In this document: in pieces, positions 47,286-56,965 of the stretch
Position numbering within the stretch: the stretch's first letter is position 1
Layout: each line of letters begins with the position of its first letter
DNA from: an uncultured Massilia sp.
GTDB taxonomy: Bacteria; Pseudomonadota; Gammaproteobacteria; Burkholderiales; Burkholderiaceae_D
Assembly (NCBI RefSeq): GCF_913773735.1
Contig: NZ_CAJYEB010000022.1
Span: 1-64,000, forward strand
Direction of reading: 5' to 3'
DNA length: 64,000 bases
Notes under the pieces: generated by a model
Databases searched by the model: none
What the model was told of the DNA's origin: nothing
Seen by the model: only the letters and a program-made list of their open reading frames with translations
Position numbers and translations under genes: made by a program

Positions 47286-49826
47286 ATGCGTCATCGCAAG
47301 AACATGGCCGGCAGCGGCGCGCGCCGGCGCCTCGTCCCGGGCGCGCTCGCCGCGGCCGTCGCGGCCGGCTGGCCGTTCGCACCCGCCTGGGCGCTGGAGG
47401 ACGGCGCCGCAGCCCCGGTGGCCGCGGCACCCGCGGCGCCGGTCGCGCACACCGTGGAAATCGTCGGCATCACGCCGCTGCAGGGCCTGGGCGTGGCGCG
47501 CGACCGCATCCCGGCCAACGTCCAGTCGCTGGACGGCGCCGCGGCGACGGGGCCGGACAGCGCCAACCTGCCGGACGCCCTGAACCGCCGCCTGGGCGGC
47601 GTGTTCGTCAACGACATCCAGGGCAACCTGTTCCAGCCGGACGTCAACTACCGCGGCTTCACCGCGTCGCCCCTGCTGGGCACGCCGCAGGGCCTGTCCG
47701 TCTACCTGGACGGCGTGCGCCTGAACCAGCCGCTGGGCGACGTCGTCAGCTGGGACCTGATCCCGCGCGCGGCCATCGCCTCGGTCGACCTGATGCCCGG
47801 CTCGAACCCGGTGTTCGGCCTGAACACGCTGGGCGGCGCGCTCTCGATCCGCACCCGGGACGGCCTGCGCGATCCCGGCACGTCGGTGCAGGTGCTGGCC
47901 GGCCGCTACGACCGCCAGGAACTGGGTTTCGAGCACGGCGGCCACGACGCCCGCGGCTGGCACTGGTACGTGGCCGGCAACGGCTTTCGCGAGGATGGCT
48001 GGCGCGCCGCCTCGCCGACCCGGCTCGGCCAGCTGTTCGGCAAGCTCGGCTGGAAGGATGCGCGCACCGAGATCGCGCTGAGCGCCGCCGTCGCCTCGAC
48101 CGATCTGACCGGCAACGGCATGCAGGAAGGACGCCTGCTGGCGCGCGACCGCGCCAGCGTCTACACGACGCCGGACCAGACCCGGAACCACGCGGTGCTG
48201 TTCAACCTGGCCGGCAGCCACCGGATCGGCGCCGACCTGCAACTGTCCGGCAATGCCTGGTTCCGGCGCATCCGCACCGCCACGCTGAACGGCGACATGA
48301 ACGACGATGCCTTCGACCAGTCGGTCTACCAGCCGGGCGCGGCGGAACGGGCGGCGCTGGCGGCGGCCGGCTATACCGGCTTTCCGGCCAGCGGCGCGAC
48401 GGCGGCCAACACGCCGTTCCCGTACTGGCGCTGCATCGCCAACGTGCTGCTCGACGACGAGCCGGCCGAGAAGTGCAATGGCATGCTCAACCGGACCAGC
48501 AGCCGCCAGCGCAACGCCGGCGCGAGCGGGCAGGCGACGCTGGCGGGCGCCGTCGGCGGCCGGCCCAACCAGTTGACGATCGGGGCCGGCTACGACGCCA
48601 GCCGGATCGACTTCGGCCAGTCGGCCCAGTTCGGCTACCTGAATCCGGACCGCAGCATCACCCCGGTCGACTTCTTCGCCGACGGCAGCGAGATCGACGA
48701 CGACGGCACGCCCGTGGATGCGCGCGTCGACCTGTCCGGCCGCACCCGCACCGCCAGCGTGTTCCTGACCGACACGCTGAGCGTGAGCGACGGCCTGCAC
48801 CTGACGCTGTCCGGCCGCTACAACCGCACCACCGTGCGCAACCGCGACCGCATCACCCCGGGCGGCGGCCCCGGCTCGCTCGACGGCGACCACCGCTTCA
48901 GCCGCTTCAACCCCGCCGTGGGCGCCACCTGGGACCTGGCGCCGGGCCTGAACCTGTACGCCGGCTACAACCAGGGCAGCCGCACGCCGACGGCGATCGA
49001 ACTGGGCTGCGCCGACCCGGACAACCCGTGCAAGCTGCCGAACGCGATGGCGGGCGACCCGCCGCTGCGCCAGGTCGTCACCCGGACCTGGGAAGCGGGG
49101 CTGCGCGGCACGCTGGCGGGCCGGGTGCGCTGGAACGCCGGCGTGTTCCGCGCCGAGAACGTCGACGACATCCTGTTCGTGGCCGACAACGCGGCCGGCT
49201 TCGGCTACTTCCGCAACGTCGGCCGCACCCGCCGCCAGGGCCTGGAGCTGGGCGTGGACGGGCGCGCCGGCGCCGTCGCCTGGTCGGCCAGCTACACCTG
49301 GCTGGACGCCACCTTCCGCAGCGCCGAGGTGCTCAACGGCGCCGCCAACAGCAGCGCCGACGAGGACGGCAACATCGCGGTGCGCGCCGGCGACCGCATG
49401 CCGCTGGTGCCGCGCCAGGTGTTCAAGGCGCGCGCCGACTGGCGGCTCGCGCCGGCGTGGTCGGTGCAAGCGGGCATGCAGGCCGTGGCGGGGGCGACGG
49501 CGCGCGGCAACGAGAACGGACTGCACCGCCCCGACGGCACGTATTTCGTGGGCAGCGGCCGTTCCGCCGGCTATGCCGTGTTCGACATGGGCACGACCTG
49601 GGAAGCGACGCCGCGCCTGCGCGTCTTCGCCCAGGTCGACAACCTGTTCGACCGCCGCTACGCCACCGCCGCCCAGCTGAACGCCACCGGCCTGACGGCC
49701 GAGGGCCATTTCATCGCGCGGCCGTTCGCGGCGGCCGGCGACAATGCGAGCGTGGTCAATGCGACGTTTTATGCGCCGGGCGCCCCGCGCACGTTCTGGG
49801 TCGGCGCGCGCTACGCGTTCGATTAA
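47286..49826 (+). CDS. TonB-dependent outer-membrane receptor
   Basis: This 846-aa receptor has a signal peptide (ALAAAVAAGWPFAPAWA), a plug domain with RRLGGVFVNDIQGNLFQPDV and VYLDGVRLNQPLGDVVSWDL, and a barrel ending in [17 protein letters not shown] precedes the ATG. It is divergent from a NarL-type kinase/regulator pair and convergent with a heavy-metal-type kinase gene (four-base overlap of coding ends at 49823-49826). Its ligand cannot be told. A metal chelate is possible from the CusRS-like neighbours. Confidence 0.88.
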   Translation: MRHRKNMAGSGARRRLVPGALAAAVAAGWPFAPAWALEDGAAAPVAAAPAAPVAHTVEIVGITPLQGLGVARDRIPANVQSLDGAAATGPDSANLPDALNRRLGGVFVNDIQGNLFQPDVNYRGFTASPLLGTPQGLSVYLDGVRLNQPLGDVVSWDLIPRAAIASVDLMPGSNPVFGLNTLGGALSIRTRDGLRDPGTSVQVLAGRYDRQELGFEHGGHDARGWHWYVAGNGFREDGWRAASPTRLGQLFGKLGWKDARTEIALSAAVASTDLTGNGMQEGRLLARDRASVYTTPDQTRNHAVLFNLAGSHRIGADLQLSGNAWFRRIRTATLNGDMNDDAFDQSVYQPGAAERAALAAAGYTGFPASGATAANTPFPYWRCIANVLLDDEPAEKCNGMLNRTSSRQRNAGASGQATLAGAVGGRPNQLTIGAGYDASRIDFGQSAQFGYLNPDRSITPVDFFADGSEIDDDGTPVDARVDLSGRTRTASVFLTDTLSVSDGLHLTLSGRYNRTTVRNRDRITPGGGPGSLDGDHRFSRFNPAVGATWDLAPGLNLYAGYNQGSRTPTAIELGCADPDNPCKLPNAMAGDPPLRQVVTRTWEAGLRGTLAGRVRWNAGVFRAENVDDILFVADNAAGFGYFRNVGRTRRQGLELGVDGRAGAVAWSASYTWLDATFRSAEVLNGAANSSADEDGNIAVRAGDRMPLVPRQVFKARADWRLAPAWSVQAGMQAVAGATARGNENGLHRPDGTYFVGSGRSAGYAVFDMGTTWEATPRLRVFAQVDNLFDRRYATAAQLNATGLTAEGHFIARPFAAAGDNASVVNATFYAPGAPRTFWVGARYAFD

Positions 49827-51316
49827 GGCGCGGCCTCGCGCTCCGGCGCCGCGGCGCCGCGGTCCGCGGCGGCGGCGCGCTCGGGGAAGTGCAGCGTGAA
49901 CGTGCTGCCCTTGCCCGGCGCGCTGGCGACCTCGGCGCGGCCGCCGTGCAGTTCGACGATCGAACGCACGACCGCCAGGCCCAGGCCGGTGCTGTCGGTG
50001 CTGCTGCGCGCCGGGTCGACGCGGTAGAAACGGTCGAACAGGAAGGGCAGGTGCTGCGCGGCGATGCCGGCGCCATCGTCGGCGACCGCAACGACCACGT
50101 GGCCGTCGCGGCGCTCGGCGAGCAGGCGCACGGTGCCGCCGCGCGGCGTGTAGCGCAGCGCGTTGGACAGCAGGTTCGACAGGGCGCGCCGTACCAGCAG
50201 CGGATCGGCCACCAGGTCGACGTCGCCGTGCGCCACCAGGGTCACGCCCTGTTCCTCGGCCGCGATGTCGTAGAACTCCAGCAGCTTGCGGAACTCCGCG
50301 CCGAGCGCCATGCGCTCCGTGCGCAGGTGCTGCTCGGCGTTGTCGGCGCGCGCCAGGAACAGCATGCTGGCGACCATGCGCGACAGGCGTCCGCCTTCCT
50401 CGACGACGACTTCGAGCGTCGCCTGGTACTCGGCCGGCGTGCGGGCGCGGGCCAGCGTCACGCTGGCCGCCGCCACCAGGTTGTTCACGGGGGAGCGGAA
50501 TTCGTGGGCGATGTCCGACGAGAAGCGGGTCAGCTGGTCGAAGGACTGCTCGAGGCGGGCCAGCATGTCGTCGAAACTGCCGGCCAGCGCGCGCAGCTCG
50601 GCCGGCCAGTCGTCGCGGGCGATGCGCGCATGGAGTTTTTCCGCATTGATGCGGCCGATTTCCAGCGACATCGCGCGCACCGGCGCCAGGCCGCGGCGCG
50701 CCAGCAGCCAGGCCAGGGCGGCGGCGGCCACGATCGCGCTGGCGATCACGGCCGCCAGCTTGTGGCGGTAGGCGGTCAGCAGCCGGTCGTTGGCGCCGAC
50801 GTCGAGCACCCCGCGCAGCACCGCGCCGCGCTCGCCCAGCGCGGGGCCGTTCACTTCGAGCGCTTCCGGGCCGCGGGTATCGACCGGCAGGTCGTGGACC
50901 AGGAAGGCATGGTCGTCGTCGGCCGCATCGATGCGCACGAACGTGCCCGGCCGGACCGGCGCCGCCAGCGCCGGCGCGAACGCGGCCAGGTTCGGCGACG
51001 AGGCCCGCACGGCGCGCGCGGGCGTGAGCAGCTGCCAGGCGAACGCCTGGTGCGCATCCTGGTATTCGCGCCACTCGTACTGCCACTGGCTCGGCGCGAT
51101 GCGGCGCCCGACCAGGTATTCCAGCGTGTCGCGCTGGATCTGCAGGTTTTCCCGCAGCTCCGCCTCTTCCTTGGCGCGCAGCTGGCGCACCAGTTCCGAA
51201 TACATCATCGCCGAGACGCCGAGCACGATCACGGTGATCGCCACGCCGACGAACACGCTCATGCGCAGCGTCAGCGACCAGGCGCCGCGCGCGTCAGTCG
51301 CGGACTTCGAGGACAT
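49823..51316 (-). CDS. Heavy-metal-type sensor histidine kinase (CusS/CopS-like)
   Basis: This 497-aa kinase has a first membrane helix ([18 protein letters not shown]), a periplasmic region of about 140 residues, a second helix ([18 protein letters not shown]), HAMP, HisKA with His271 in [16 protein letters not shown], and an ATPase domain with [11 protein letters not shown] and [16 protein letters not shown]. These match the heavy-metal sensor kinase family. The periplasmic domain lacks an obvious His/Met metal cluster, so the ligand may not be a metal. It overlaps the response regulator end by 23 bases. Confidence 0.88.
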   Translation of the reverse strand: MSSKSATDARGAWSLTLRMSVFVGVAITVIVLGVSAMMYSELVRQLRAKEEAELRENLQIQRDTLEYLVGRRIAPSQWQYEWREYQDAHQAFAWQLLTPARAVRASSPNLAAFAPALAAPVRPGTFVRIDAADDDHAFLVHDLPVDTRGPEALEVNGPALGERGAVLRGVLDVGANDRLLTAYRHKLAAVIASAIVAAAALAWLLARRGLAPVRAMSLEIGRINAEKLHARIARDDWPAELRALAGSFDDMLARLEQSFDQLTRFSSDIAHEFRSPVNNLVAAASVTLARARTPAEYQATLEVVVEEGGRLSRMVASMLFLARADNAEQHLRTERMALGAEFRKLLEFYDIAAEEQGVTLVAHGDVDLVADPLLVRRALSNLLSNALRYTPRGGTVRLLAERRDGHVVVAVADDGAGIAAQHLPFLFDRFYRVDPARSSTDSTGLGLAVVRSIVELHGGRAEVASAPGKGSTFTLHFPERAAAADRGAAAPEREAAP

Positions 51317-51983
51317 AGCCGACGCCGCGCACGGTATGCAGCAGCTTGCGTGGATACGGATCGTCCAGCTTGGTGCGCAGGCGCCGCACCGCCACTTCGA
51401 CCACATTGGTCTCGGAATCGAAATGCATGTCCCACACCTGTTCCGCGATCACCGTGCGCGACTGCACCTCGCCGGCGCGGCGCAACAGCAGCAGGAGCAG
51501 GGCGAATTCCTTCGGCGTCAGGTCGAGGCGCTCGCCGCCGCGGCTGGCCCGGTGCTTGAGCACGTCCACGGTCAGGTCGGCCATCTGGTAGACCATCTGT
51601 TCGACCGCGCCCGCGGCGCGGTCGTTGCGGCGCAGGATGACGCGGATGCGGGCCAGCAGCTCGCTGAAGGCGAAGGGCTTGACCAGGTAGTCCTCGGCGC
51701 CCAGGTCGAGGCCGCGCACGCGGTCGTCGATGGCGTCGCGCGCGGTCAGGAACAGCACCGGCACCTGGCGCCGGGCACGCCGGGCCGTCTCGAGGATGGT
51801 CCAGCCGTCCAGGCCGGGCAGCATCACGTCGAGGATGGCGAGATCGTAGTCGCCGGTCAGCAGCAGGTGCAGGCCGTCCGGGCCGTTGACGGCCACGTCG
51901 ACCACCATCCCTTCTTCCTTCAGCCCCTGCGACAGGTAGGCTGCCGCGGTGGCCTGGTCTTCGACGAGGAGGAGTCTTGTCAT
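51294..51983 (-). CDS. OmpR-family response regulator (CusR/CopR-like)
   Basis: This 229-aa regulator has a receiver domain ([20 protein letters not shown], Asp52 in [21 protein letters not shown]) and a winged helix with [34 protein letters not shown] and [11 protein letters not shown]. It pairs with the overlapping kinase gene. AGGAGGA precedes the ATG. A TTAC/GTAA inverted repeat at 52069-52082 is a candidate autoregulation site. Confidence 0.92.
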   Translation of the reverse strand: MTRLLLVEDQATAAAYLSQGLKEEGMVVDVAVNGPDGLHLLLTGDYDLAILDVMLPGLDGWTILETARRARRQVPVLFLTARDAIDDRVRGLDLGAEDYLVKPFAFSELLARIRVILRRNDRAAGAVEQMVYQMADLTVDVLKHRASRGGERLDLTPKEFALLLLLLRRAGEVQSRTVIAEQVWDMHFDSETNVVEVAVRRLRTKLDDPYPRKLLHTVRGVGYVLEVRD

Positions 51984-52068
51984 GGGTTCTGGACTGCAGC
52001 GGCAGCGACGGTTGTTGGCGAATCCGCCATTGTGCCGCATTCCGCATGACGGGAGGCGGGCGCCAGCA

Positions 52069-52082
52069 TTACATTTCCGTAA
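52069..52082. promoter_or_regulatory. Candidate operator of the CusR-like regulator
   Basis: TTACATTTCCGTAA is an inverted repeat (TTAC, six bases, GTAA) 86 bases before the regulator start. Heavy-metal OmpR-type regulators often bind TTACA/TGTAA half-sites in their own promoters. Only 26 bases separate it from the IS1595 left end. Confidence 0.4.
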
Positions 52083-52108
52083 GCTTGGCGCCGCCGCGCC
52101 CCAAAAAA

Positions 52109-53182
52109 GGCGCTGTTCGCGTTAATTGCGTTTCCTGTCGAGCCGCTTGCCGAACTGGACCGCTGCCCGCAGCAGCAGCGCCGGCGTCGTCAACCGTTTG
52201 TCGTCCAGTATCCGCTGCCAGCCCGAGTAGTCGATCAGGTAGCGGCTGGCCACGCCGCGAAAGCGCAGTAGCCAGGTCTTGAAGCGGCTGTGCCAGCCGT
52301 TCACGTTCTGCAGGTGGATCGCGCCGCGTGTTTGGATGCCCGCCCGCAGGTTGACCGCTTCATGGGTGATGCCCGCCCTGGCGGCAAAGGTCTTGTAGGC
52401 TTGCGCCGCATCGCTGACCAGCAGGACGTCGGGCGCCAGCACGGGCCGCAGGCAGCGCTCCAGCTGCGCCGCCGTCACCGGCCCGCGCCCGGTATGGAAA
52501 TCGAGCGTTTGTCCGCTGCGATCGCGCGCCACCAGCAGGCATGCATGGTCGCGGTTGATGCCGCGGCGCCTGGCGAACCCGCCGCGCTTGCGCGCCGGAC
52601 GGTCCAGCGTGCGTGATCCCTTCTGCGATTCGAGCAGGTAAGTCTCGTCCGCCTCGACGATGGCCGACAGCGTCGGCGCGCGTTCGTGCATGGCGCCCGG
52701 AATGAAGCGGTGACGCCAGCGAAAACTAGTGGTGCGGTGCACGCCCGTCACTGCTGCGGCGTCGCGCACGGTACGCGATTTCAGCACGCACTGCAGGTAC
52801 GCCAGCCATTTCTCCTTGAGGCGCAGGCGCGCCAGCGGTGTGCCACTCAAGGCGTTGTAGCTGCGCCCGCAGCGGCAGCAACGATAACGCTGCAAGCCGC
52901 TGGCGCTACCGCAGCGGTGGATGCGCGTGGCGTGGCAACGGGGACAGGGTGGTCGGCCGGCGGCCTGTTCGATGAGGGCGATGCATTCGCCGGGATCCGC
53001 GATGGAGGCGATCCAGCTGCGCAGGCGTGCAAGATCCCGCGTGCACAGCGGTAACGCCTTGATTGCGGCAAGCACGTCGTCGAACGCCAGAGCTGGCATC
53101 GCTGTCTCCCCATGAGTTACCTCGACAATGGGTGAGACTGCCAGCGCAGCGGATGGTTCGCACAACTAACGCGAACAGCGCC
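52109..53182 (-). mobile_element. IS1595-family insertion sequence, apparently intact
   Basis: A single transposase gene is enclosed by 20-base inverted repeats, GGCGCTGTTCGCGTTAATTG at 52109-52128 and its complement with one mismatch at 53163-53182. The length of 1074 bases is normal. A-runs flank both ends (six and eight A), in line with an A-rich target duplication, though an exact 8-bp repeat is not clear. It has inserted directly in the T-tract of the terminator behind the lipoprotein gene. Confidence 0.85.
52122..53099 (-). CDS. IS1595-family transposase (ISXO2-type DDE domain)
   Basis: This 325-aa transposase has an N-terminal zinc ribbon (CPRCHATRIHRCG and YRCCRCGRSY), a helix-turn-helix (VRDAAAVTGVHRTTSFRWRHR) and the ISXO2-like catalytic core with EADETYLLES, VLLVSDAAQAYKTFA and a later NVNGWHSRFKTWL. 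The ATG at 53099 follows GGGGAGA. Its stop codon lies inside the left terminal repeat, typical of compact elements. No frameshift or stop is seen, so it may be active. Confidence 0.9.
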   Translation of the reverse strand: MPALAFDDVLAAIKALPLCTRDLARLRSWIASIADPGECIALIEQAAGRPPCPRCHATRIHRCGSASGLQRYRCCRCGRSYNALSGTPLARLRLKEKWLAYLQCVLKSRTVRDAAAVTGVHRTTSFRWRHRFIPGAMHERAPTLSAIVEADETYLLESQKGSRTLDRPARKRGGFARRRGINRDHACLLVARDRSGQTLDFHTGRGPVTAAQLERCLRPVLAPDVLLVSDAAQAYKTFAARAGITHEAVNLRAGIQTRGAIHLQNVNGWHSRFKTWLLRFRGVASRYLIDYSGWQRILDDKRLTTPALLLRAAVQFGKRLDRKRN

Positions 53183-53209
53183 AAAAAAAACCGCGCCAGC
53201 GGCGCGGTT
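53183..53209 (-). terminator. Terminator of the lipoprotein gene, T-tract joined to IS1595
   Basis: On the minus strand a nine-base stem (AACCGCGCC / GGCGCGGTT, three-base loop) is followed by eight T (A-run at 53183-53190) and then directly by the IS1595 end. It terminates the gene at 53226-53639. Confidence 0.85.
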
Positions 53210-53225
53210 CGTCCCGTGCAGGATT

Positions 53226-53639
53226 TCAGCGGTGCCCGCGCCAGCGCGGACCGCCGCCGTAGTGGCCACCGTAGTGGCCGCCGCGATGGCCGTGGCCCCA
53301 GTTGCTCCAGCTGAAACCCAGGCCGATCGAGATCGGCGGATACCACGGGTCCACGTAGACGGGCGCCGGCGCATACACGGGCGGCGCCACGTAGACCGGC
53401 TGGGTGGCATAGGCGACCGGCGCCGGGCTGTAGCCGACCACGGGCGACGAGGTCACGACGCCGCCATTGGCGGACGACGCGCCGGTGCCCACCGGCACCG
53501 GGGTGACGGACACGACCTGCCAGCCGTCGGCATCCGGCGCCTGGGCGTAGGCGCGGCTGCCGTAGTTGGCGGGGCCGGGATAGGTGGTGGCGCAGCCGCC
53601 CAGGGCGGCAAGTGAAACGATGATGGCAAGCTTTTTCAT
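53226..53639 (-). CDS. Small lipoprotein, Pro/Val/Tyr-rich with His/Gly-rich tail
   Basis: This 137-aa protein has a lipoprotein signal (LAALGGC, Cys16 region), a Pro/Ala/Val/Tyr-rich middle (YVAPPVYAPAPVYVDPWYPP), a short GLGFSWSNWGH segment and a His/Gly-rich end (HRGGHYGGHYGGGP). Such outer-membrane-anchored proteins are common in Burkholderiales. Function is unknown. The tail could bind metal, as it lies near CusRS-like genes. GGAGAA precedes the ATG. Confidence 0.75.
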   Translation of the reverse strand: MKKLAIIVSLAALGGCATTYPGPANYGSRAYAQAPDADGWQVVSVTPVPVGTGASSANGGVVTSSPVVGYSPAPVAYATQPVYVAPPVYAPAPVYVDPWYPPISIGLGFSWSNWGHGHRGGHYGGHYGGGPRWRGHR

Positions 53640-53830
53640 GGCGGTTCTCCTCACCTGCTTACTATACGGATTTTGCGCTTGCGTGCGCGGCCAATTACAG
53701 GCTGTTACACCTGCGGGCACAACGGAAACGTCGCTGCCGTGCCCGCCGCCGGCGGATGTGGGAATTGGCGCATTTTACGGCAGGGCCGGGCTGCTATCGT
53801 GGCGGTCCCGTCATCGACCGTCCGCTACCC

Positions 53831-54523
53831 ATGCCGCTGCGATTTTCCTCCCTGGCGCGCCTGGCCGCCCTCGCGCTGTCGCTCCCGCTCGCCGTCGCCA
53901 ACGCCAGCGCCGCGGCGGACGCCGCCCCGTTCCGCTTCGAGTCCGTGCGTTCGATTGACGCGATGCAGGACCTGGTGCGTGCGACCTTTCCGCAGGGCGC
54001 GCCGCGCGCCGGACTGCGCCGGGCCTTCGTCGAGGAGGGCGGCGCCAGCCTGCGCGAACACCCGTCCCGTGCCGGGACCGAGAAATACCTGTACGACATC
54101 AACCTGTGCCGCGTCTATGTGTGGCGCTGGAATGTCTCGGCCGACTACGACGCCGACGGCAGGCTGGTGCAGGCCTGGGTCAACGGCGAGCCGGTGCATG
54201 CGGCCGGCCCGCAAAGGACGGACCCGGCCGCGCTGCCGCATGGGCCGCGCGCCGCCGTCCTGCGCGTGGTGCGTCCGCGCCCGGAGGCGAGCCTGGGCGA
54301 GAAGGAACTGGTCTACCTGGCCTTCGATCTCGACGGCAATCCGGCCACCACCGCCGACCGCATCGCGACCGGCGGCGGCCCCTCGCAGCCGAACCCGGCG
54401 AACATGGGCCGGATGCACGTCTACGCCAACGTCGACCCTTGGCGCTCGATCTTCGATGCCGATGCGGCCGACCGCATCGTCGAGTACGCCGGCATGTGTC
54501 CGCCGGCGCGCCAGGAGCGTTAG
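53831..54523 (+). CDS. Secreted protein of unknown function
   Basis: This 230-aa protein has a signal peptide (LARLAALALSLPLAVANASA) and a soluble domain with YLYDINLCRVYVWRWNVSADYD and LVYLAFDLDGNPATTADR. There are two cysteines, one in NLCRVY and one near the end (GMCPP), that could form a disulfide. I recognise no family. It stands alone, between a divergent lipoprotein and a convergent SGNH hydrolase. ATG 53831 directly precedes the signal peptide. Confidence 0.65.
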   Translation: MPLRFSSLARLAALALSLPLAVANASAAADAAPFRFESVRSIDAMQDLVRATFPQGAPRAGLRRAFVEEGGASLREHPSRAGTEKYLYDINLCRVYVWRWNVSADYDADGRLVQAWVNGEPVHAAGPQRTDPAALPHGPRAAVLRVVRPRPEASLGEKELVYLAFDLDGNPATTADRIATGGGPSQPNPANMGRMHVYANVDPWRSIFDADAADRIVEYAGMCPPARQER

Positions 54524-54592
54524 CGGCAGCGTCATCGCGCGCGCGCCCGGCGCCACCACCGATCGTGGTGACGCCGGGCAGCCCTTGCCCGC

Positions 54593-55918
54593 TCAGCCGA
54601 AGATGCCCAGCGGCACCGCCTGCGCCATCGCCGCATAGCCGGCGTCGCTCGGGTGCAGGTGGTCGCCGCTGTCGTAGGCCGGCAGCAGGCGCGCCGGCCG
54701 GGACGGGTCGCGCAGCGCCCGTTCGACGTCGACGACGGCATCCCAGGCGCCCGCGTTGCGGATCCACGCATTGACGTGCTGGCGCACCGATTCGCGCGCC
54801 GCCGTGTAGTAGACGTGGCCTTCGAACGGCGGCAGCGTGGCGCCGATGGCGTCCACCCCACGCGCGCGGGCGCGGGCGATCAGCTGCAGGTAGCCGCCCG
54901 TGATGTCTTCCGGCGGGATCGGGTCCGACGACGGGCTGTAGCAGATGTCGTTGATGCCGATGAGGACCACCAGCCAGCGCACGCCGGCCGTGGCCAGCAC
55001 GTCGCGGTCGAAGCGTTCCAGCCCGTCGTGTCCTGCCAGCCAGGCGTTGGCATAGTCGTTCAGCAACGAGTTGCCGCTGATGCCGCGGTTGACGACGCCG
55101 GGTATCGCGCTGCCCGGCAGCGATTCGGCCAGCAGGCGCCGCGCCAGCCAGTCCGGCCAGCGCCGGTTGGCATTGCCCGTGCTGCGCGCGCCGTCCGTCA
55201 GCGAATCACCGAACGCGACGATGGTGCCCCCGGCGCCGGCCACGTCGACCTCGCCCAGGAAGGGCCAGGACGCGATGCTGCGCGCGACCGGCAGGGCGGG
55301 CGTGGTCACGTGGTTGCCCGTGCTCGAGACATAGCCGGTCTGCAGCGCGAGGTCATGGGTGGTCGTGGCCGCCACGGTGCCGGGCAGGTACAGGCTGATG
55401 GCGAGGTCGGCCTGGGCGGGGAAGGCCAGGTCGACCGGGTCGGACACGGCCGGGCTGCCGGCGGGGATGGCGACGCCCGCGCGGCCGTTGAACGTCAGCG
55501 CGCGCGCACTGCCTGCGACGAGGTTGGCGCCGCTGGCGCGCACGCCGATGCCGGCCGCGCCGATGCGCAGCGGCGCGCTGCCCATCTCGTTGCTCAGGCG
55601 CACGCGGACGCGGCTGCCGCCGATGCTGGCGCGCACGACCAGGCGCAGGGTCTGGTCGGCGAAGCCGAGGGTGCTGGCGCTGGGCGGCGGGCCGGCCGGC
55701 GCCGTGCCCCAGGTGGCGCACCAGGCTTCGCGCGTGGCGGCGGCGGCGCCACGGAACGGCGGACAGAGCACGGCGGCGCCGAGCGCGCCGGCCAGCGCGG
55801 CGCCCTGGCGCAGGAAGGTGCGGCGCCGGGGCCGCTCCCTGTCGCGTACCACGTCGCGCACCGTATCGTGCACCACATCGCGCACCACATGGTTACCGCC
55901 CGCCTGCCCCGTTGCCAT
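54593..55918 (-). CDS. SGNH/GDSL-family hydrolase with Tat signal
   Basis: This 441-aa esterase-type enzyme has an unusual Val/Arg/Asp-rich N-terminus followed by a twin-arginine signal (RRRTFLRQGAALAGALGAAV), an N-terminal beta domain, and an SGNH core: IVAFGDSLTDG (Ser nucleophile), NRGISGNS (Gly), GINDI (Asn) and SGDHLHPSDAGY (Asp and His). Substrate could be an acetylated polysaccharide or a lipid. The ATG at 55918 follows GGGAGG. An in-frame ATG at 55960 is possible. Confidence 0.88.
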   Translation of the reverse strand: MATGQAGGNHVVRDVVHDTVRDVVRDRERPRRRTFLRQGAALAGALGAAVLCPPFRGAAAATREAWCATWGTAPAGPPPSASTLGFADQTLRLVVRASIGGSRVRVRLSNEMGSAPLRIGAAGIGVRASGANLVAGSARALTFNGRAGVAIPAGSPAVSDPVDLAFPAQADLAISLYLPGTVAATTTHDLALQTGYVSSTGNHVTTPALPVARSIASWPFLGEVDVAGAGGTIVAFGDSLTDGARSTGNANRRWPDWLARRLLAESLPGSAIPGVVNRGISGNSLLNDYANAWLAGHDGLERFDRDVLATAGVRWLVVLIGINDICYSPSSDPIPPEDITGGYLQLIARARARGVDAIGATLPPFEGHVYYTAARESVRQHVNAWIRNAGAWDAVVDVERALRDPSRPARLLPAYDSGDHLHPSDAGYAAMAQAVPLGIFG

Positions 55919-56088
55919 GGCTGCCTCCCGTGCGTGGATGGCCGGCGGACGATCCGCCATGCCTGTCCGCTCACTCTATTCGGGTAAAGGGAAGGGGGTG
56001 TTTCATGCACGCCGCAAGACGATTGATCGAGGTCTAACGCGCGCGTGATTCCAGCCAGGAAAGTCGCACGCGCCGGATGGCGCACCGC

Positions 56089-56937
56089 TCAGCCGAGGAT
56101 GGCCAGCAACCCGTCCAGCCCGCTGAAGTTCAGCGCCACGCTCGCCTGGGCGCGCACGACGGGCTTGGCGCGGAACGCCACCGACAGGCCGGACACGCCC
56201 ATCATGTTCAGGTCGTTGGCGCCGTCGCCCATCACGATTGCACGGCGCGTCGGGATGCCCAGTTCGGCGCAGGTGCGCTGCACGGTGCGCATCTTTTCCC
56301 CGGCGTCGACGATGCCGCCGGCCACGCGGCCGGTCAGCACGCCGCCCTCGGCCTCGAGCACGTTCGCATGCGTGTAGTCGAGCGCCAGGCGCGTGCGCAG
56401 GCGCTCGGTGAAGAAGGTGAAGCCGCCCGACACCAGCAGCGTCTTCAGGCCGGCCGCGCGCACCGCGTCCAGCATCGCCTCGCCGCCCGGCGAGATGCGC
56501 AGGCGCTCGTCGTAGACGCGGCCCAGCGCCTCGACCGGCAAGCCTTCCAGCAGCGCCACGCGGCGCTGCAGGCTTTCCGCGAAATCGAGCTCGCCGCGCA
56601 TCGCGGCCTCGGTGATCGCGGAAACCTGGGGCTTCAGGCCCTGCATGTCGGCGATCTCGTCGATGCACTCGATGGTGATCAGCGTCGAATCCATGTCCAT
56701 CGCCACCAGGCCGAAGTCGGCCAGGGTCAGGTGCGCGTCGACGAAGGCGGCGTCGACGCCGGCGGCGAAGGCGGCAGCGTCGACGGCGGCCTTCAGTTCG
56801 GGGGTGAAGTCGACGCCGTCGCAGCGCAGCGCGTGCGCATGCAGTTCGGTGGTGCGGGCGGGCGCCGCCAGCGCGGCGATGCGCGCCAGCGCGGCCTGGT
56901 CGACGCCGGGTCCTTGCAGGACGAGTTTCTTGGACAT
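56089..56937 (-). CDS. serB: Phosphoserine phosphatase
   Basis: This 282-aa HAD-family enzyme makes L-serine from phosphoserine, the last step of serine biosynthesis. The nucleophile and acid/base are Asp81 and Asp83 in AMDMDSTLIT. Motif II is VSGGFTFF, and motif IV is GDGANDLNMMGV. The N-terminal 75 residues form the regulatory-like domain usual in betaproteobacterial SerB. It lies 28 bases after mfd on the same strand. Confidence 0.95.
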   Translation of the reverse strand: MSKKLVLQGPGVDQAALARIAALAAPARTTELHAHALRCDGVDFTPELKAAVDAAAFAAGVDAAFVDAHLTLADFGLVAMDMDSTLITIECIDEIADMQGLKPQVSAITEAAMRGELDFAESLQRRVALLEGLPVEALGRVYDERLRISPGGEAMLDAVRAAGLKTLLVSGGFTFFTERLRTRLALDYTHANVLEAEGGVLTGRVAGGIVDAGEKMRTVQRTCAELGIPTRRAIVMGDGANDLNMMGVSGLSVAFRAKPVVRAQASVALNFSGLDGLLAILG

Positions 56938-56965
56938 GGTGGTGAGCGCGTGGTGGGTGGGCGGA

